Source of the DNA: an uncultured Collinsella sp.
GTDB lineage: Bacteria; Actinomycetota; Coriobacteriia; Coriobacteriales; Coriobacteriaceae
Assembly: GCA_900555225.1 (NCBI GenBank)
Contig: USKL01000041.1
Coordinates: 1-9,496, forward strand
Length of the DNA: 9,496 bases
Reading direction: 5' to 3'
Within the stretch, counting starts at the first letter, position 1. Each line of letters begins with the position of its first letter. Below are positions 1 through 5,634 of the stretch, piece by piece. A program made the position numbers and the translations under genes. The notes beneath the pieces were generated by a model that was given only the letters and a program-made list of their open reading frames with translations, searched no databases and was not told where the DNA came from.

Positions 1-111
1 CATCCAGTAGGCGCAGTCCGAAAGACCGCAGGTGCGTGCGAACTCCGAATAGATACGGTCAAGCCCGTTGAGCATCCGGTCGAAATCGACCGGGCTAACT
101 GCACTATTCAT
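1..111 (-). CDS. MarR-family transcriptional regulator, N-terminal fragment (runs off the left edge)
   Basis: Only the first 37 codons lie in the window, reading leftward from an ATG at 109-111. The visible protein contains DFDRMLNGLDRIYSEFARTC followed by GLSDCAYWM. This matches the first helix and the following 'GLS...W' segment of MarR-type winged-helix regulators, where a dimerisation helix precedes the DNA-binding wing. A GGGAGAG ribosome site sits directly upstream (112-118), rather close to the ATG, so a slightly different start is possible. Upstream lie a plausible promoter and two copies of a 16-bp motif that may be its operator. MarR proteins usually repress their own gene and neighbours in response to small ligands. 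The ligand and targets cannot be told here because the effector-binding part is outside the window. The family call is fairly likely; the exact function is unknown. Confidence 0.65.
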   Translation of the reverse strand, partial: MNSAVSPVDFDRMLNGLDRIYSEFARTCGLSDCAYWM

Positions 112-127
112 CTCTCCCACCATTCGA

Positions 128-186
128 TAGTCCGAGTTTTGACCAATTAATATCTCTACATTAGTCCGAGTTTTGACTATCGTCAA
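128..186 (-). promoter_or_regulatory. Putative promoter and repeated operator of the MarR-type gene
   Basis: On the minus strand TTGACG (181-186) is followed after 17 bases by TAATGT (158-163), a fair -35 and a weak -10. A 16-base motif, TAGTCCGAGTTTTGAC on the plus strand, occurs exactly twice, at 128-143 and 162-177, 34 bases apart start to start, or about three helix turns. The second copy sits almost exactly in the promoter spacer and the first lies just downstream of the expected transcript start. That placement suits a repressor site. The repeats are seen directly; the operator role is inferred. Confidence 0.5.
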
Positions 187-228
187 CAAGCTCGTTGTTT
201 ATGGTCGGCTCTACATAAGCATATCGAC

Positions 229-264
229 AAAAAAGACCGCCGGCGCGGGGGCGGCGCCGGCGGT
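229..264 (-). terminator. Intrinsic terminator of the 96-residue orphan gene
   Basis: ACCGCCGGCGC (236-246) and GCGCCGGCGGT (254-264) form a perfect 11-bp GC-rich stem with a 7-base loop. Read on the minus strand the stem is followed by TC and then six T residues (229-234). It starts 27 bases beyond the stop codon of the gene at 291-581 and separates that gene from the MarR-type gene. Confidence 0.88.
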
Positions 265-290
265 TGCGAGAGAATATCGGTTGTTGGCTG

Positions 291-581
291 TTAGGCAGCG
301 ACGGCCTCGTAGACCGTGGCGCCCGAGAAGCTGTCGTGCAGGCTCTTGCCGCAGATCCACGGCAGTTCGACGACCTCGCAGACCGTGTTGACCAGCTCGG
401 AGCAGTCAGTAAAGTGGCCCTTATCGTTGAGGGCCTCGCAATCCTGAACACGCCAATAGCCATCGGTGTGCGTGATGTAGTACTCGTGATCGTTGATTGA
501 CACGAAAGCGCGCGTCTTGGAACGCAGCAGCTTCAGAAATCCTTCGAAGTCGGTCTCGACGACATCTCCAGCCTGGAACAT
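291..581 (-). CDS. Small protein of unknown function, 96 residues
   Basis: I do not recognise this protein. It is very likely real: the ATG at 579-581 is preceded by a perfect AGGAGG (589-594) at a 7-base spacing, and the stop is followed by a strong terminator. It has no signal peptide or membrane segment, is moderately acidic, and is rich in aromatic residues in its middle (HEYYITHTDGYWRV, residues 32-45). That looks like a short beta-rich fold. Four cysteines (48, 60, 68, 77) lie in its second half, but their spacing is not a standard zinc-finger pattern. It appears monocistronic, bounded by non-coding DNA upstream and the terminator downstream. The start is well supported; no function can be assigned. 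Confidence 0.8.
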   Translation of the reverse strand: MFQAGDVVETDFEGFLKLLRSKTRAFVSINDHEYYITHTDGYWRVQDCEALNDKGHFTDCSELVNTVCEVVELPWICGKSLHDSFSGATVYEAVAA

Positions 582-872
582 GATGTTACCTCCTGGCCCG
601 GCGCCACCATGGCGCGTTGATAAACGTTGGTGCTCCTTTAGTAAAACCTTTATCAGAGCTTATGCGCGCATCATTTAGGCAAGTGGTAAAAAACCGCAGG
701 GTAGACGGGATAAAACGTTTAACCATCCCACCGGTTTATCACATTCTGGCTGAAGTTTTATGCAAACCAACTTTTCCACTTGGTAGCTTGCATTGTTTGG
801 GGCCGGCTGCGCGATTACGGCTACGGCACGACGGGTAAGAACGAGGCATCGAAACCAACGTCAGGAGGACCC
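582..872. other. Non-coding region between divergent genes, with GATAAA-type motifs
   Basis: This 291-base stretch lies between the 96-residue gene (minus) and the nitroreductase (plus) and is AT-richer than the genes. I see no convincing gene. It holds four GATAAA hexamers in alternating orientation: 619-624 and 709-714 on plus, 649-654 and 735-740 on minus. A short hairpin, GCGCCA/TGGCGC (601-615), falls just upstream of the minus-strand ribosome site. ATGCGCGCAT (662-671) is a 10-bp palindrome. Promoters for both flanking genes must lie here, but none stands out. Confidence 0.5.
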
Positions 873-1394
873 ATGGAGACCATCGAAGCACTCATCCACC
901 GCCGCAGCTGCCGCAAATACAGCGATCGCCCTGTCGAGGCCGAGAAGCTCGCACGCATTATCGAAGCCGGCCAGTACGCGCCGAGCGGCATGGGACGCCA
1001 GCCGGTCACGTTCGTCGCCGTTACCGATCCCGCAACCGTCGAGCGCCTCTCGCAGCTCAACGCCCAAGTTATGGGCAGCGAGGGAGATCCCTTCTACGGC
1101 GCCAAGACCGTTGTGGTGGTGCTCGTCGACCGCAGCGTGCCCACGTACCTGGAAGACGGCTCGCTCGCCATGGGCAACCTGCTCAACGCAGCCTATGCGC
1201 TGGGTGTCGATTCGTGTTGGATCCACCGCGCGCACGAGGTCTTTGACTCACCCGAGGGACTGGAACTGCTGGCCAAGTGGGGTCTGCCCGCCGACGGAAG
1301 CCTGCGCGGTGTGGGCAACTGCATTCTGGGCTACGCCGAGGACACACTCCCCGAGGCAAAGCCGCGCCGCGACAACGTGGTGTACGTTAGGTAG
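873..1394 (+). CDS. Nitroreductase-family flavoprotein, 173 residues
   Basis: A small member of the FMN-dependent nitroreductase family, which use NAD(P)H to reduce nitro-compounds, quinones or related substrates in the cytoplasm. The N-terminal RRSCRKY (10-16) is the usual FMN phosphate-binding 'RRSiRkf' motif. APSGMGRQP (36-44) matches the 'APSg.n.QPw' loop. DGSLAMGNLLNAAYALG (95-111) and SCWIH (114-118) match the conserved 'D...A..nllLaA..lGlgscwi' helix. GNCILGY (148-154) matches the late 'ilGyp' strand. At 173 residues it is of ordinary short length for the family. The ATG at 873 has AGGAGG (863-868) 4 bases upstream; the open frame extends further back but without such a site. It stands alone: a divergent gene lies upstream and a convergent gene downstream behind a hairpin repeat. 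The substrate is not predictable. Confidence 0.9.
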   Translation: METIEALIHRRSCRKYSDRPVEAEKLARIIEAGQYAPSGMGRQPVTFVAVTDPATVERLSQLNAQVMGSEGDPFYGAKTVVVVLVDRSVPTYLEDGSLAMGNLLNAAYALGVDSCWIHRAHEVFDSPEGLELLAKWGLPADGSLRGVGNCILGYAEDTLPEAKPRRDNVVYVR

Positions 1395-1412
1395 CGCAGG
1401 AGTGTCCCAAAC

Positions 1413-1447
1413 TGCCGGCAGAAAAGGAACGTCCCCTTCTGCCGGCA
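1413..1447. repeat. Hairpin repeat R1 (REP-like), probably a two-way terminator
   Basis: TGCCGGCAGAA (1413-1423) pairs perfectly with TTCTGCCGGCA (1437-1447). The inner part AAGGAACGTCCCC resembles the core of three other hairpins in this window (5522-5558, 8679-8713, 8742-8780). It lies between the ends of two convergent genes, 18 bases past the nitroreductase stop and 2 bases past the stop of the membrane-protein gene. It could stop transcription from both sides, although no long T-run follows either way. Confidence 0.7.
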
Positions 1448-1449
1448 AG

Positions 1450-2025
1450 CTATGTAGATATTTGAGTTGTCGTCGTTTCGTTCGTCTGGGTCGTTTCGGC
1501 GTCGTTACCTTGCTCGCCTTCGTCCTTTTGCGCATCGGCGATGGTGGAGGCCGCCGCAACGATACCGCGCTGGGGCGCGACGCCTGTCTGGGTCTGTGCG
1601 CCCTCGACAACTTCTGTGCCTGCATGCGCGAGCTCGGGCGATTTAAACATTGCGTCCAAGTTGGCGCCACCGCCGGCATATCCGAGCGCAGCGAGCGCGA
1701 TGACGATCACTGCAACGGCGGCCACGATCGGCACGTAGCGATGCCAGCCGGCGGGATTGAGTCCGCTGCGGCGAGCCGCCCCGCGGCTGATGTAACCGAG
1801 CGTTCCATCGTGCTTGAGCTTTGAGCCCACCACGCGTTTCCGGCCCCATAGCGAGGACTCTGCCTGCATGGCCAAGCGGGCGCTTGCCGAAGGATAGCCG
1901 TATTTAGTGCGCTTGAACGAGCCGTCAAACCCCGAGGCGTGTTTACCCCACGTCACCGATGTTGTGCGTCGGTTGACCGGCGCGGCACTCCGCCTTCTGC
2001 GGCTCGGTTTTGAAGTCTCAGCCAT
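1450..2025 (-). CDS. Single-span membrane protein of unknown function, 191 residues
   Basis: I do not recognise a family. The chosen start (ATG 2023-2025, MAETSKPSRRRRS) has GAGGG 4 bases upstream; an in-frame ATG 18 codons earlier lacks a good site and lies in the likely leader. Three parts are visible. Residues 1-95 are strongly basic and probably cytoplasmic. Residues 97-118 (YVPIVAAVAVIVIALAALGY) are one hydrophobic span. Residues 119-191 are a low-complexity tail rich in Glu, Gln and Thr, ending TTQTNETTTTQIST, probably outside the cell by the positive-inside rule. There is no enzymatic motif and no cleavable signal peptide. It follows the regulator gene 2110-3327 by 84 bases on the same strand but has its own promoter candidate. 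The coding call is fairly secure; the function is unknown. Confidence 0.75.
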   Translation of the reverse strand: MAETSKPSRRRRSAAPVNRRTTSVTWGKHASGFDGSFKRTKYGYPSASARLAMQAESSLWGRKRVVGSKLKHDGTLGYISRGAARRSGLNPAGWHRYVPIVAAVAVIVIALAALGYAGGGANLDAMFKSPELAHAGTEVVEGAQTQTGVAPQRGIVAAASTIADAQKDEGEQGNDAETTQTNETTTTQIST

Positions 2026-2069
2026 ATGCCCTCGCACGCCGTAACCGAATCGAAACAATAACGCTTTGG

Positions 2070-2098
2070 ACTGTAGCACACGCGTCGCGCGCGGTCAC
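2070..2098 (-). promoter_or_regulatory. Putative extended -10 promoter for the membrane-protein gene
   Basis: On the minus strand GTGACC (2093-2098) lies exactly 17 bases before TACAGT (2070-2075), which is preceded by TG plus one base (TGCTACAGT). This is a good extended -10 match 44 bases upstream of the ATG. It suggests that the membrane protein is transcribed independently of the regulator gene ending at 2110. Confidence 0.5.
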
Positions 2099-2109
2099 GG
2101 GCGCCTCGC

Positions 2110-3327
2110 TCAACGGTCATCGTCCTTCAGCAAGCGCCACAGCGTTGTACGGCTTATGCCCAGCACCTCCGCCGCACGGGTTCGGTTGCCGTGGAGATGA
2201 TCTACAACCAGATGCGCGATATCTCGCTCGGTATCGGCCAGCGGTCGCAGGATATACAGGTCACTTTCGAGCGTCGGGGCGCCAAAGGTTGCGGTCTTAA
2301 TCACGTCCTCTTGGGCGAGCACTTCCTCCGCCGCAGCGCGGTCCACCGTGCCCGCCCCCACCAATATATACAGTCGTTCCGAGACCTCGCGGAGCTGCAG
2401 ATAGTTGCGCGGCCAGCGGTAAGCATCGAGCTTCTTCGTCGCCGCGGCAGACAGCGCGGGCGTTGCCGTCCCAAATGCATCAGCGAGATATTCCAAATAG
2501 CGCGCAACCTTCGTCGACGCGGCTCCCTGCTCGGCGATTGCCGGCGCCACGCTCACCGCACAGGCGAAGCGCTCGGTCACAAAGGCGGCTTGATCACTTT
2601 CGCCGCCGCCCGGCATGTCATTCGCCGTCAGCACCACATGGCAGCGCGTCGCCAACGCGGTGTCGGTCATCGTGGAGACCAGCTCGCGGAGGCGCTGGGG
2701 GCCAACCGCGTTCCAGCCCTCAATGCAAAGGGTCAGCCCCGTTTGGAACAACGGCGATTCGGCGCTTTTGAGCACATGGCGCCAACCGCGCTCGGTGAGC
2801 TCATCGAGCGCAACGGAAACAAAGGGCTGACCGGCAAAAGGACCGTCCAGATAGAGACGCTTGGCGATCTCGACCTGACCCGCTCCCAGCTCGCCCTCGA
2901 GCATAAGGGGCACGCCGCGCGCATAGCTCTCGGCAACCGGTGCAGCTACCGCAGCGGCACCCTCAACGATGCCGTACGCGCTCGATTCGTAGCGGGCCTC
3001 AACTTCGTCGGCGTTGAGCCACTCGATGCCCGCATGCGCCGCGGCACCGCGCACCTCGCGGACCACGACGACCCAAAGGCCCCCGCCCTCTTTGTCGGTG
3101 GGGCGAACGGTCAGGCTCAGGCGCGTACCCGCACGCCCCATAACAAGACGCGCGCCGTCTCCTATACGGTCGAGGCGTTCGGCAACAAAAGCCGCCACAT
3201 CCCGCTCAAGCGCCGCGTCATTCATGGTCGAGATCGCGACGTCCCCACGCGCATCGATTGCCAATGCCGAGGCCCCGGCAGCAGCTAGGGCATCGGTCAA
3301 GATGTTCAGCTTGGCATCGCTATCCAT
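2110..3327 (-). CDS. Fis-type HTH transcriptional regulator with a degenerate AAA+ (sigma-54-activator-like) domain, 405 residues
   Basis: Cytoplasmic transcription factor related in layout to bacterial enhancer-binding proteins. Residues 1-100 look like a small sensory domain. Residues about 115-325 align with the AAA+ core but are decayed. The Walker A position reads GELGAGQVE (145-153), with Gln in place of the catalytic Lys. Walker B reads TLCIEGW (199-205), without the Asp-Glu pair. The GAFTGA segment that contacts sigma-54 is absent. The late YRWPRNYLQLREV (313-325) keeps the sensor II layout ('W P g N v r e L'). Residues 366-401 form a Fis-type helix-turn-helix, NRTRAAEVLGISRTTLWRLL. 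It therefore probably neither hydrolyses ATP nor uses sigma-54, and acts as a conventional activator or repressor as TyrR does. The start at 3327 is chosen for its AGGGAC site; the frame is open to 3528 but that part does not look coding. The ligand is unknown; the exporter gene upstream on the same strand may be a target. Confidence 0.85.
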   Translation of the reverse strand: MDSDAKLNILTDALAAAGASALAIDARGDVAISTMNDAALERDVAAFVAERLDRIGDGARLVMGRAGTRLSLTVRPTDKEGGGLWVVVVREVRGAAAHAGIEWLNADEVEARYESSAYGIVEGAAAVAAPVAESYARGVPLMLEGELGAGQVEIAKRLYLDGPFAGQPFVSVALDELTERGWRHVLKSAESPLFQTGLTLCIEGWNAVGPQRLRELVSTMTDTALATRCHVVLTANDMPGGGESDQAAFVTERFACAVSVAPAIAEQGAASTKVARYLEYLADAFGTATPALSAAATKKLDAYRWPRNYLQLREVSERLYILVGAGTVDRAAAEEVLAQEDVIKTATFGAPTLESDLYILRPLADTERDIAHLVVDHLHGNRTRAAEVLGISRTTLWRLLKDDDR

Positions 3328-3452
3328 GATTTGTCCCTGTCCGCAGCGACGTGCAACCGCCGACGGTCGCACGACCAAGTGTTTCAAAATTGAACGATAT
3401 TGCTCACCAAACACTATAGGGCAGAAAGCGCCGTCCTGCGAGTATAGGTGTT

Positions 3453-3478
3453 GCCCCGCATCGCCATCCTGGCGGGGC
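3453..3478. repeat. Short GC-rich hairpin
   Basis: GCCCCGC (3453-3459) pairs perfectly with GCGGGGC (3472-3478) around a 12-base loop. It adjoins the larger inverted repeat at 3478-3540 and could help end the exporter transcript, but no T-run follows on the minus strand. Confidence 0.5.
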
Positions 3479-3540
3479 GATAAGAGCTCTTCGGGACTTA
3501 TAAACCTGCGGACAAGCCATACCCGCAAGAGCTCCTATCG
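3478..3540. repeat. 63-base inverted repeat between exporter and regulator genes
   Basis: The left arm CGATAAGAGCTCTTCGGG (3478-3495) is matched by the right arm CCCGCAAGAGCTCCTATCG (3522-3540), with one mismatch and one bulged base. The loop of 26 bases is AT-containing and includes TTATAAACC. Each arm also contains the palindrome GAGCTC. The long stem could form in the exporter mRNA tail (stability or termination) or be a copy of a dispersed element. The arms are seen; the function is not known. Confidence 0.65.
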
Positions 3541-3593
3541 CTCCACCGCAGGCTTGCGCTCACCGGCAGCCAGCACGCGAATAAGCTACTTCT

Positions 3594-4628
3594 CTACCAG
3601 ATTCCCAGCACGTGCTGCATTCCCAAGCTCATGCACGCAATGCCAATCCAGCAGCAAAAGCCCAACGCGATGGGCTTGCCGCCCTTTTTGACCAGCTCGA
3701 CGATATCGGTATTAAAACCAATAGCCGCCATGGCCATCACAATAAAGAACTTCGACAGCTCCTTGATGGGCGCCGTGATGGACGCGGGAAGCTGAAGCAC
3801 CGTGGTGATCACGCTCGCCAGCACAAAGAACAGCACAAACATGGGAAACGCACGCTTAAGCGAGAACGTGCTTTTGGCGTCACCGCCGGCCTTGCGTGCC
3901 AGATGCATCTGCCAGCATGCGAGGACCAGCGTGATGGGAATAATGGCCAGCGTCCTGGTGAGCTTGACCACTGTGGCGCTCTCGAGCACATTGGCGCCGG
4001 GATGCATGCTGTCCCAGGCGCTCGCCGCAGCCGTTACCGACGAGGTGTCGTTGATGGCGGTGCCGGCAAACAGGCCAAAGCCCTCGTTGGTCAGCCCGAG
4101 CATGCCGCCGAGCGTCGGAAACACGAGCGCCGCGATAACGTTAAACAGGAATATGACCGAAATGGCCTGGGCAATCTCGCGATCGTCGGCATCGATGACG
4201 GGCGCGGTCGCAGCGATGGCCGAACCGCCGCAAATCGACGAACCCACACCCACAAGCGTCGCGATCTTACCCGGTACGTTCATGACGCGGCAGAGCACAA
4301 AGGCGATGACAAGCGAGGTCGAGATCGTCGCCACGATAATCGGCAGCGACTGGGCGCCCTTGGACAGAATCTGGGAGAGGTTCATGCCAAAGCCAAGCAG
4401 GATAACCGCGTACTGCAAGACTTTTTTGGACGTATAGGTAACGCCGGCGGCGAGCGGTTCGCGACGATTCTTGGGAAAGACGAGCGCCAGGACCATGCCA
4501 AAAAGGATGGCAAATACCGGCCCGCCGACCACCTCAATCTGTTTGCCGAGCAACGTCGCGGGGATAGCGATGATCAGGCAGAACAAGACGCCTTTCCAGC
4601 GCTCGCGTACGATATTTGCCAGTTGCAT
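3594..4628 (-). CDS. YeiH/UPF0324-family membrane protein (putative sulfate exporter family), 344 residues
   Basis: Integral membrane protein of the YeiH family, which databases list as putative sulfate exporters although transport has hardly been shown. It is very hydrophobic, with about ten predicted spans. The diagnostic segments are present: GVGSSICGGSAIAATAPVI (127-145), the family's conserved 'SICGgSAiaA' re-entrant motif; GTAINDTSSVTAA (189-201), the 'G..inDts.V.aA' motif; and MAMAAIGFNTDI (298-309) near the end. The length is typical and intact. The ATG at 4626-4628 has GAAGGAA 6-7 bases upstream. It is divergent from a GntR/FCD regulator gene across 163 bases, which suggests control by that regulator; in other bacteria the partner is often a LysR-type protein. 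The family is secure; the substrate is unproven. Confidence 0.92.
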   Translation of the reverse strand: MQLANIVRERWKGVLFCLIIAIPATLLGKQIEVVGGPVFAILFGMVLALVFPKNRREPLAAGVTYTSKKVLQYAVILLGFGMNLSQILSKGAQSLPIIVATISTSLVIAFVLCRVMNVPGKIATLVGVGSSICGGSAIAATAPVIDADDREIAQAISVIFLFNVIAALVFPTLGGMLGLTNEGFGLFAGTAINDTSSVTAAASAWDSMHPGANVLESATVVKLTRTLAIIPITLVLACWQMHLARKAGGDAKSTFSLKRAFPMFVLFFVLASVITTVLQLPASITAPIKELSKFFIVMAMAAIGFNTDIVELVKKGGKPIALGFCCWIGIACMSLGMQHVLGIW

Positions 4629-4751
4629 ATGGGATTCCTTCTTTCTATTTCACGTTTGCGACGGCTTATGATACGGCAACATTGAGCGCAGCCTTGCGCA
4701 AACACAGACTAAGATGCCGCAATAGTTCTCGGGCGACAGCCGAATTACCCA

Positions 4752-4778
4752 CCGCGGAGAGCTGATTCGCGGCATAAT
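4752..4778 (+). promoter_or_regulatory. Candidate promoter and inverted repeat upstream of the FCD regulator gene
   Basis: CATAAT (4773-4778) is a good -10 on the plus strand, 13 bases before the ATG at 4792, without a recognisable -35. Directly upstream the inverted repeat CCGCG (4752-4756) and CGCGG (4768-4772), 11 bases apart, covers the -35 position. That location would suit self-repression, but a standard FCD operator is not evident. Confidence 0.35.
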
Positions 4779-4791
4779 TAACAACTGACAT

Positions 4792-5523
4792 ATGAGTTTG
4801 ATAGAACAGTTGCGAGGCGCTATGGAAGAATCGATGCACGTCGGCGAGCAGGAAACGAGTCTACAGGACCAGTCCTACCACACCATTCGACGCAAAATCG
4901 TCTACCTGGACTACAAGCCGGGCGAAAAGCTGGGCGTCAAGCAACTTTGCGATGACCTGGATATGGGGCGCACCCCCGTGCGCGAGGCACTGGTGCGTCT
5001 GGCGCAAGAGGGCCTGGTGCGCACCGTGCCCCAGAGCGGTACCTACGTCTCGCCCATCAACCTCACCCTTGCCGAGAGTGCCTGTTACATCCGCGAGCAT
5101 CTGGAAAAGCAGGTGATCGTGGAGTGCTGCGCGCGCGCCACGTCGGCTGGCATCGAGCAGCTCGACCGCGCAATCGTGCTGCAGGAAAAGGCCATGGCCG
5201 AAGAGGATCGCATCGGCTTCTTTTTGAGCGACAACCTCATGCATCACATGATTTTTAGCATCGCATGTCGCAGCACCGTGTGGTCGTGGCTCGAAGAGAC
5301 CAATGCCGACCTTGAGCGCTTCCGCTGGCTGCGCGCTGCCACGCAGGTTCTCGACAATCAGGACATCGTGAACGAGCACAAGCAGATTCGCCGCGCTATC
5401 GCCGGTCGCGACCCCATCGAAGCGAGCTTTTTGGTCAGCAAGCACCTGCACATGATGTTCCGCAACCAAACCGAGGTCCTGGACCAGTTCCCCGAGTACT
5501 TCGAGACCAGCAAGCTCCGCTAA
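4792..5523 (+). CDS. GntR-family transcriptional regulator, FadR/FCD subfamily, 243 residues
   Basis: DNA-binding regulator. The N-terminal winged helix (about 24-90) shows the GntR signature: PGEKLGVKQLCDDLDMGRTP (43-62), then VREALVRLAQEGLV (63-76) and SGTYVSPI (82-89). Residues about 95-225 form the all-helical FCD ligand domain. The usual metal-site residues are present: Asp147 and His151 (DNLMHH), His196 (NEHKQI) and His218 (SKHLH). FCD proteins typically sense organic acids or sugar acids. The ATG at 4792 has no clear ribosome site and lies only 13 bases past a -10-like CATAAT, so the mRNA could be nearly leaderless. An in-frame ATG at 4822 with GCGAGG 4 bases upstream is the alternative and would still give a complete domain. 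It is divergent from the YeiH-type gene, its most likely target. The stop codon lies inside a hairpin repeat. Confidence 0.92.
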   Translation: MSLIEQLRGAMEESMHVGEQETSLQDQSYHTIRRKIVYLDYKPGEKLGVKQLCDDLDMGRTPVREALVRLAQEGLVRTVPQSGTYVSPINLTLAESACYIREHLEKQVIVECCARATSAGIEQLDRAIVLQEKAMAEEDRIGFFLSDNLMHHMIFSIACRSTVWSWLEETNADLERFRWLRAATQVLDNQDIVNEHKQIRRAIAGRDPIEASFLVSKHLHMMFRNQTEVLDQFPEYFETSKLR

Positions 5524-5560
5524 CCTACCAAAAAAGGACAGGTTCATTTTGGCAGGTTTT
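5522..5560 (+). terminator. Hairpin repeat R2, likely terminator of the FCD regulator gene
   Basis: AACCTACCAAAA (5522-5533) pairs with TTTTGGCAGGTT (5547-5558) at 11 of 12 positions and is followed by two further T residues. The hairpin begins inside the TAA stop codon (5521-5523). Over about 45 bases the sequence matches the reverse complement of R4 (8742-8780 and flank) at about 41 positions, so it is a dispersed repeat reused as a terminator. Confidence 0.75.
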
Positions 5561-5596
5561 ATCTGTGCAAATGCAACAAGGCCCGGCTCCGTCAAA

Positions 5597-5620
5597 TGAA
5601 CTGCGCCCCAAATCTTGGAC
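5597..5620. repeat. Left terminal inverted repeat of the insertion sequence
   Basis: It begins TGAACTGC and ends CTTGGAC; 19 of 24 positions match the reverse complement of the right end. AAA lies directly outside it. Confidence 0.82.
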
Positions 5621-5634
5621 GCCCTAAATAGCGA

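Larger units (their letters stand above)
3328..3593. other. Non-coding region upstream of the degenerate AAA+ regulator
   Basis: 266 bases lie between the exporter stop and the regulator start, both on the minus strand. Reading leftward it holds the hairpins at 3478-3540 and 3453-3478, then two -10-like boxes, TATACT (3441-3446) and TATAGT (3413-3418), neither with a good -35. In the probable leader come two short palindromes: GTTTCAAAATTGAAC (3381-3395, core TTCAA-AA-TTGAA) and GGTCG-CA-CGACC (3365-3376). The palindromes may be sites for self-regulation. No gene is seen. Confidence 0.5.

Noticed and set aside
793..1824. Long open frame on the plus strand across the nitroreductase and the membrane-protein gene
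   Set aside because: It is in the wrong frame over two well-supported genes, and its translation is Arg/Ser/Ala-rich GC-shadow sequence with no motif.
2191..3288. Long open frame on the plus strand opposite the degenerate AAA+ regulator
   Set aside because: It is an antisense shadow: no ribosome site and an Arg/His-rich translation, whereas the minus strand gives clear AAA+-like and Fis-type motifs.
2110..3327. Active sigma-54-dependent activator
   Set aside because: The Walker A Lys, Walker B acidic pair and GAFTGA segment are all missing.
3328..3528. N-terminal extension of the degenerate AAA+ regulator to position 3528
   Set aside because: The frame is open, but it runs through hairpins and -10-like boxes, has no ribosome site at the upstream ATG, and gives non-conserved-looking sequence.
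3612..4685. Long open frame on the plus strand opposite the exporter gene
   Set aside because: The minus strand gives an unmistakable YeiH-family protein; this one is a charged low-complexity shadow.
4861..5595. Open frame on the minus strand opposite the FCD regulator
   Set aside because: It is a shadow of the GntR gene with no ribosome site or motif.
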